From Mycobacterium sp. MYCO198283 (GTDB taxonomy: Bacteria; Actinomycetota; Actinomycetes; Mycobacteriales; Mycobacteriaceae): a DNA stretch of 64,000 nt. A program made the translations under genes and the position numbers. The stretch covers positions 248,001 to 312,000 of the forward strand of contig NZ_JAJQJI010000004.1 of NCBI RefSeq assembly GCF_021213805.1. The letters run 5' to 3'. Below the pieces are notes generated by a model. It was given only the letters and a program-made list of their open reading frames with translations. It had not been told where the DNA came from and did not search any database. Below are positions 60,022-64,000 of this stretch, piece by piece. Within the stretch, counting starts at the first letter, position 1; every line of letters starts with the position of its first letter.

Positions 60022-60909
60022 ATGAGCGGGCCGACTTCCTCCGGACCGTCCGAACCCGGCGACGACACCCGGCAATTCGGACCCGACGAATCCGACGCGG
60101 TCGACCCCGGTGGCGCACACGCCGCCGCCGACGCCGCGGCCTACGAGCACGAGCCGTTCTCCCAGGCCTACTCCGCGCCCGAATCCGAGCAATTCACCAG
60201 CGGGCCCTACATCCCGGCCGATCCGCACCTCTACGAGTACGACGACTACGACGCCACCGAGCTCGTCGAGCAGCCGCCACCGCCGCGCTGGCCCTGGGTG
60301 GTCGGGATCGCCGCCATCGTCGCGGCCGTGGCGCTCGTCGCGTCCGTCGCCGCGCTGGTCGTGAACTCCGAGACGTCCAACCTGGCCAATCTCACCACCA
60401 CGACGACGCCTCGCCCGCCGGTGCAGGACGAGATCACCACGACGACCCCGCCGCCTCCGCCACCGTCGCCCACGAGCGAGCCGCCGCCACCACCACCGCC
60501 GCCGCCCACCGAGACGGTGACGGTGACGCCCGAGCCGCCACCTCCGCCGCCCCCGCCGCCATCCGAGGCGCCGTCCCCGGAGCCGACGAGTAGCGTGCCG
60601 CCGACGACGACCCCGACCACCACGACGACCCCGGCGGGTCCGCGGCAGATCACCTACCGGGTCACCGGCACCAAGGCGCCCGGAGACATCATCACGGTCA
60701 CCTACACCGATGCGTCGGGCCGCAGCCGCACCCTGCGCAACGTGTTCATCCCGTGGTCCATCACCGTCACGCCGATCTCGCAGTCCGAGGTCGGCTCCGT
60801 ACAGGCGTCCAGCCTGTTCCTCGTGAGCAGGCTGAACTGCTCCATCACCACCAGCGACGGCCAGACGTTGACCGCGAACAACAACAACGGCCCGCAGACC
60901 AGCTGCTGA
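60022..60909 (+). CDS. mmpS3: MmpS3-like membrane protein with Pro/Thr-rich stalk
   Basis: 295 residues from the ATG at 60022. Acidic, disordered cytoplasmic N-terminus (about 1-88), one membrane helix (about 90-115), then a low-complexity stalk of Pro and Thr runs (about 125-215). The C-terminal MmpS beta domain (about 220-295) begins [24 protein letters not shown] and contains two Cys (NCSI and final SC). MmpS proteins usually partner MmpL lipid exporters, but no mmpL gene is in the window. It corresponds to Rv2198c. Confidence 0.92.
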   Translation: MSGPTSSGPSEPGDDTRQFGPDESDAVDPGGAHAAADAAAYEHEPFSQAYSAPESEQFTSGPYIPADPHLYEYDDYDATELVEQPPPPRWPWVVGIAAIVAAVALVASVAALVVNSETSNLANLTTTTTPRPPVQDEITTTTPPPPPPSPTSEPPPPPPPPPTETVTVTPEPPPPPPPPPSEAPSPEPTSSVPPTTTPTTTTTPAGPRQITYRVTGTKAPGDIITVTYTDASGRSRTLRNVFIPWSITVTPISQSEVGSVQASSLFLVSRLNCSITTSDGQTLTANNNNGPQTSC

Positions 60910-60911
60910 TC

Positions 60912-61454
60912 ATGAAGCGTCCATGGCAGGAAGCGGCGGCCCGGCTGCAGGCCGCGCCCGACACGGCAGACCGGCTCGCGATCGGCGGCTGCGCCGTCGT
61001 CTGGTTGGCGGCACTGGGCGCCGCGGTGACGGCGGGGGTGGCCGTCGTGCGGCTGGCCTCCGGCGGATCGGGCGGCGGGGTACCGGCGGCGCTGTACGCC
61101 GTCATCGCGGTGTCCGCGGTGGTCATCGCGGCGGCCGTCCCGCTGCTGCTGCGCGCCCGGCGCGCCTCGGCGGGCACGCCGGCGACGTGCCGTGGCGGCG
61201 AACCGGCCGCCGGCCGGCGGATGTCCCGCTTGGGCCGCGGATCGGCGGTCGACCGCATCTGGCTGCGCTCCGCGTCGGCCATCGGCGGCGGGATCGGGCT
61301 CGCCGCCTTCTTCAGCGCCGTCGCGACCTATCTGCTCGCCACCGACAGCGACGGCGCGGCGTGGGTCTGCTACGGCCTGGCCGGCGCCGTCATGCTCGTG
61401 CTGCCGGTCCTGACGCCGCTGCTGCTGCGCCGGCTGCGCCGCCGCTACGGCTGA
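60912..61454 (+). CDS. DUF2561-type membrane protein (Rv2197c-like)
   Basis: 180 residues from the ATG at 60912, 2 bp after the mmpS3 stop, so co-transcribed. Four hydrophobic helices in two pairs (about 25-45, 57-77, 117-139 and 147-169) with a polar Arg/Gly loop between the pairs. Function unknown; its conserved place between mmpS3 and qcrB suggests an accessory role at the membrane. It converges on qcrB across a long hairpin. Confidence 0.9.
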   Translation: MKRPWQEAAARLQAAPDTADRLAIGGCAVVWLAALGAAVTAGVAVVRLASGGSGGGVPAALYAVIAVSAVVIAAAVPLLLRARRASAGTPATCRGGEPAAGRRMSRLGRGSAVDRIWLRSASAIGGGIGLAAFFSAVATYLLATDSDGAAWVCYGLAGAVMLVLPVLTPLLLRRLRRRYG

Positions 61455-61604
61455 ACGGCACCTCGGGCGAACGGGACGCCACCGCCACCATCGGCACCCA
61501 CCGCGCGGCGGAGCGATCCGCGCTCGGTGACCCCAGCGTCACAGGCGGCGGGGAAGTGTGACGGCGGGGCCCGGACGCGCGTCGACGGCCGGCCGTCTCG
61601 ACCG

Positions 61605-61652
61605 ACGACGAAGGCCCGCATCCGCGTGCTCTCGGATGCGGGCCCTCGTCGT
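61605..61652. terminator. Bidirectional terminator hairpin
   Basis: GGCCCGCATCCG (61613-61624) pairs with CGGATGCGGGCC (61633-61644) around an 8-base loop. After one mismatched base on each side ACGACGA (61605-61611) pairs with TCGTCGT (61646-61652). It lies between the converging DUF2561 gene and qcrB, 12 bp from the qcrB stop, and would end both transcripts. Confidence 0.8.
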
Positions 61653-61663
61653 GTTCAGCGGGG

Positions 61664-63379
61664 CTAGTGGCGCTGCCCGTTGCCGTTGCCGTGACCGTTG
61701 GCCGAATGGCCGTTGCTGCCATGGCCGTTGGCCCCGTGGCCGTTGGTGTGGCCGTTGCGGGATCCGTTCCCCTGGTGCTCGGCCAGGGCCGTGATCGCGC
61801 GGCGCTCGGCAGCGTGCGCGGCCTCCGTGATCGCCTCGTGTTCGGCCGGCGGATCGGCGAAGAGCCAGCCACCGGTGCCCGGAGCGCCGCCCGAACCGAG
61901 CTTGTTCATGCGCTTGGGCAGCGCCGCGCCCTGGTACTCCAGCGGAATCGGATGACCGTGCTCGTCGACCGGCCCCAGCGGCTGGTGCAGCTCGATGTAG
62001 GCACCGTGCGGCAGCCGCTTGATGATGCCCGTCTCGATGCCGTGCTCCAGCACCTCGCGATCGCTGCGCTGCAGCGAGATCGCCCAGCGGTAGGCGACGA
62101 AGTAGACGATCGCCGGCAAGACCACCAGCCCGATGCGGGCGATCCACGTCGTCGCGTTCAGCGAGATGTGGAACTTCAGCGCAATGATGTCGTTCATGCA
62201 GGCGAACGTCAGCAAGATGTAGATGCTGATCGCCATCGCGCCGACCGCGGTGCGCACCGGGGCGTCACGGGGCCGCTGCAGCAGGTTGTGGTGGGCGTCG
62301 TCCCCGGTCAGCCGCCGCTCGATGAACGGGTAGATCGTCAGCAGGCCCAGGATGAGACCCATGAGGAGGGCGATCCACACCGGCTGCGGGATGGTGTAGT
62401 TGCCGATGTAGAACTCCCACGGCGGCCAGATGCGGATGAGGCCGTCGGTCCACATCATGTAGAAGTCGGGCTGGCTCCCGGCAGAGACCTGCGACGGCTT
62501 GTACGGGCCCAGCACCCAGATGGGGTTGATCTGCAGCAGTCCGCCCATCAGGCCGAGGATGCCGACCGTCATGGCGAAGAACGCGCCCGACTTCACCGCG
62601 AACACCGGCATGACGCGCACGCCGACGACGTTGGTCTCGGTGCGGCCCGGCCCGGGGAACTGGGTGTGCTTCTGGAACCACACCATCGCCAGGTGCACGC
62701 CGATCAGCGCCAGGATGATGCCGGGGAACAGCAGGATGTGGATGGCGTAGAGCCGGGGGATGAGGATGTCGCCCGGGAAGTCGCCGCCGAACAGCGCCCA
62801 GTGCATCCAGGTGCCGACCACGGGGATGCCCATCGTGATGCCCGACAGCGCTGCCCGGATGCCGGTGCCCGACAGCAGGTCGTCCGGCAGCGAGTAGCCG
62901 AAGAAGCCTTCGAACATCGCCAGGATCAACAGCAGCGACCCGATGACCCAGTTCGCCTCGCGCGGACGCCGGAAGGCACCGGTGAAGAAGATGCGCGCCA
63001 GGTGCACCATGATCGACGCCGCGAACAGCAGCGCCGCCCAGTGGTGGACCTGCCGGACGAACAGCCCGCCGCGGACCTCGAAGCTGATGTCCAGCGCCGT
63101 CTCGTAGGCACGCGACATCGAGACGCCACGCAGCGGCTGGTACACGCCGTCGTAGACGACTTCCTGCATCGACGGGTCGAAGAACAGGGTGAGGTACACG
63201 CCGGTGAGCAACAGCACGATGAAGCTGTAGAGCGCGATCTCACCCAGCAGGAACGACCAATGGGTCGGGAAGACCTTGTTCAGCTGGCGGCGCACCGCAG
63301 CCGACGGGTGATACCGCGAGTCGATGTCGTCGCCCTGCTTCGCGGCGAGGGCGGCCAGTCTCGAGGTTTGTGGACTCAT
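61664..63379 (-). CDS. qcrB: Cytochrome bcc complex cytochrome b subunit (QcrB)
   Basis: 571 residues from the ATG at 63379; the frame is open above it. Integral membrane quinol-oxidising subunit with haem b ligands in the N-terminal helices ([23 protein letters not shown] region and [19 protein letters not shown] region), and [16 protein letters not shown]. This is the site of the drug telacebec in M. tuberculosis. The C-terminal 35 residues are an unusual Asn-Gly-His repeat. Its ATG overlaps the qcrA TGA by four bases (ATGA), so the subunits are coupled. Confidence 0.96.
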   Translation of the reverse strand: MSPQTSRLAALAAKQGDDIDSRYHPSAAVRRQLNKVFPTHWSFLLGEIALYSFIVLLLTGVYLTLFFDPSMQEVVYDGVYQPLRGVSMSRAYETALDISFEVRGGLFVRQVHHWAALLFAASIMVHLARIFFTGAFRRPREANWVIGSLLLILAMFEGFFGYSLPDDLLSGTGIRAALSGITMGIPVVGTWMHWALFGGDFPGDILIPRLYAIHILLFPGIILALIGVHLAMVWFQKHTQFPGPGRTETNVVGVRVMPVFAVKSGAFFAMTVGILGLMGGLLQINPIWVLGPYKPSQVSAGSQPDFYMMWTDGLIRIWPPWEFYIGNYTIPQPVWIALLMGLILGLLTIYPFIERRLTGDDAHHNLLQRPRDAPVRTAVGAMAISIYILLTFACMNDIIALKFHISLNATTWIARIGLVVLPAIVYFVAYRWAISLQRSDREVLEHGIETGIIKRLPHGAYIELHQPLGPVDEHGHPIPLEYQGAALPKRMNKLGSGGAPGTGGWLFADPPAEHEAITEAAHAAERRAITALAEHQGNGSRNGHTNGHGANGHGSNGHSANGHGNGNGQRH

Positions 63380-63999
63380 GTCGTCTTCCGTTCCCAGAAT
63401 GCGGGTCCCACGGGTTCGATGAAGTTGCCGTTGGCAACAAGATACCCGTCCTGATCGACGGTGATCGGCAGCTGCGCCAGGGCGCGGGCGGCCGGACCGA
63501 ATATGGGCCTGGCGTATTCCAGCGCGTCGAACTGCGACTGGTGGCACGGGCACAGGATGCGGTAGGTCTGCTGCTCGAACAGCGACGCCGGGCAGCCCAG
63601 GTGGGAGCAGATCTTGGTGTAGGCGAAGAACTCGCCGTAGTTGAAGCTCTCCTGCCCCGCCCGCTTGACGACGCGGTCCATGTCCGACGGCCGCAGGCGG
63701 ATGAGCATCACCGGGTTGCGCACACCCATCGTGATCTCTTCGAGGTGGTGGTGCGACTCGACCGTCGTGCCGTCGCCGTCGGATTCACGCCACGGATAGA
63801 CGGTCTCCATGCCGCCGGCGTCGAGGTCCTCGGGCCGCATCTTCACGAACGGCGACGACCCGGGGGATCCGGTGGCGCGCGCCAGGAAGATGGTCTCGCC
63901 CTCGTAGCGCGGCGTCCAGCCCGAGGTCCACAGCACGGCTTCCTTGCCGTTGGCGGTGGGCACCACCGGCTTCCACGGGTTCTTGATCAATCCGCCCAC
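63376..63999 (-). CDS. qcrA: Cytochrome bcc complex Rieske iron-sulfur subunit (QcrA), 5' end outside window
   Basis: The C-terminal 207 residues are present; the N-terminus and membrane anchors lie past the window edge. The 2Fe-2S site is complete: CSHLGC and CPCHQSQFD (two Cys and two His), followed by [12 protein letters not shown]. Takes electrons from quinol and passes them to the dihaem cytochrome c subunit, whose gene is expected just upstream. The stop overlaps the qcrB start. Confidence 0.95.
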   Translation of the reverse strand: MGGLIKNPWKPVVPTANGKEAVLWTSGWTPRYEGETIFLARATGSPGSSPFVKMRPEDLDAGGMETVYPWRESDGDGTTVESHHHLEEITMGVRNPVMLIRLRPSDMDRVVKRAGQESFNYGEFFAYTKICSHLGCPASLFEQQTYRILCPCHQSQFDALEYARPIFGPAARALAQLPITVDQDGYLVANGNFIEPVGPAFWERKTT

Positions 64000-64000
64000 G

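Overview
The window is high-GC actinobacterial DNA. From about 12.9 kb onward it follows the gene order of the Mycobacterium tuberculosis segment from Rv2236c (cobD) to Rv2195 (qcrA), inverted: cobD, SURF1, ptkA, nif3, zinc-ribbon protein, RNase H/phosphatase, rnpB, CYTH-CHAD, panB, lipoprotein hydrolases, glnA2, glnE, glnA1, lipA, lipB, sucB, ephD, pepB, gcvT, ilvE, cobS/cobT/cobU, glycerate kinase, erpA, adoK, asnB, ctaC, ctaF, mmpS3, qcrB, qcrA. The protein sequences are clearly mycobacterial. The extra hydrolase copy, clustered cobUTS, and missing ptpA and cobC point to a non-tuberculous Mycolicibacterium-type species. All identifications come from reading the sequence; no database was searched.

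Bases 1 to about 12,900 look like the right-hand part of an integrated accessory island. It ends at the 3' half of a tRNA-Val(UAC) gene (12860-12903) that has no 5' half, the usual scar of tRNA-directed integration. The left part (1-6703) is a copper/heavy-metal block: a truncated His-containing protein, a CPC-type Cu+ ATPase, a Cys-rich YHS-like protein, a CPH-type CopB-like ATPase with a His-rich N-terminus, and a four-helix membrane protein with a His/Asp-rich tail. The right part (7175-12351) is a reactive-sulfur (cst-like) module. Two CstB-like persulfide dioxygenase-rhodanese fusions flank a TauE/SafE exporter on the minus strand. Divergently lie a membrane rhodanese, a CstR-type repressor and a DUF302 protein. 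Four near-palindromic ATACCCC-type boxes sit at the promoters of the divergent operons and of the repressor.

From 12.96 kb the chromosome is core: two small exported proteins, cobD, then housekeeping genes. Nitrogen assimilation is dense here (glnA2, glnE, glnA1), with a four-half-site GlnR-like box upstream of glnA1. Lipoate synthesis (lipB-lipA) sits beside the lipoylated E2 enzyme sucB, and cobalamin nucleotide-loop assembly (cobU-cobT-cobS) is an overlapping operon. The window ends in the respiratory cytochrome bcc-aa3 genes (ctaC, ctaF, qcrB, and qcrA cut by the window edge).

Translation signals differ between the two halves. The core carries many start codons only 6-8 nt after a TANNNT -10 box, so probably leaderless mRNAs. 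The island genes mostly carry clear AAGGAG-type ribosome-binding sites.
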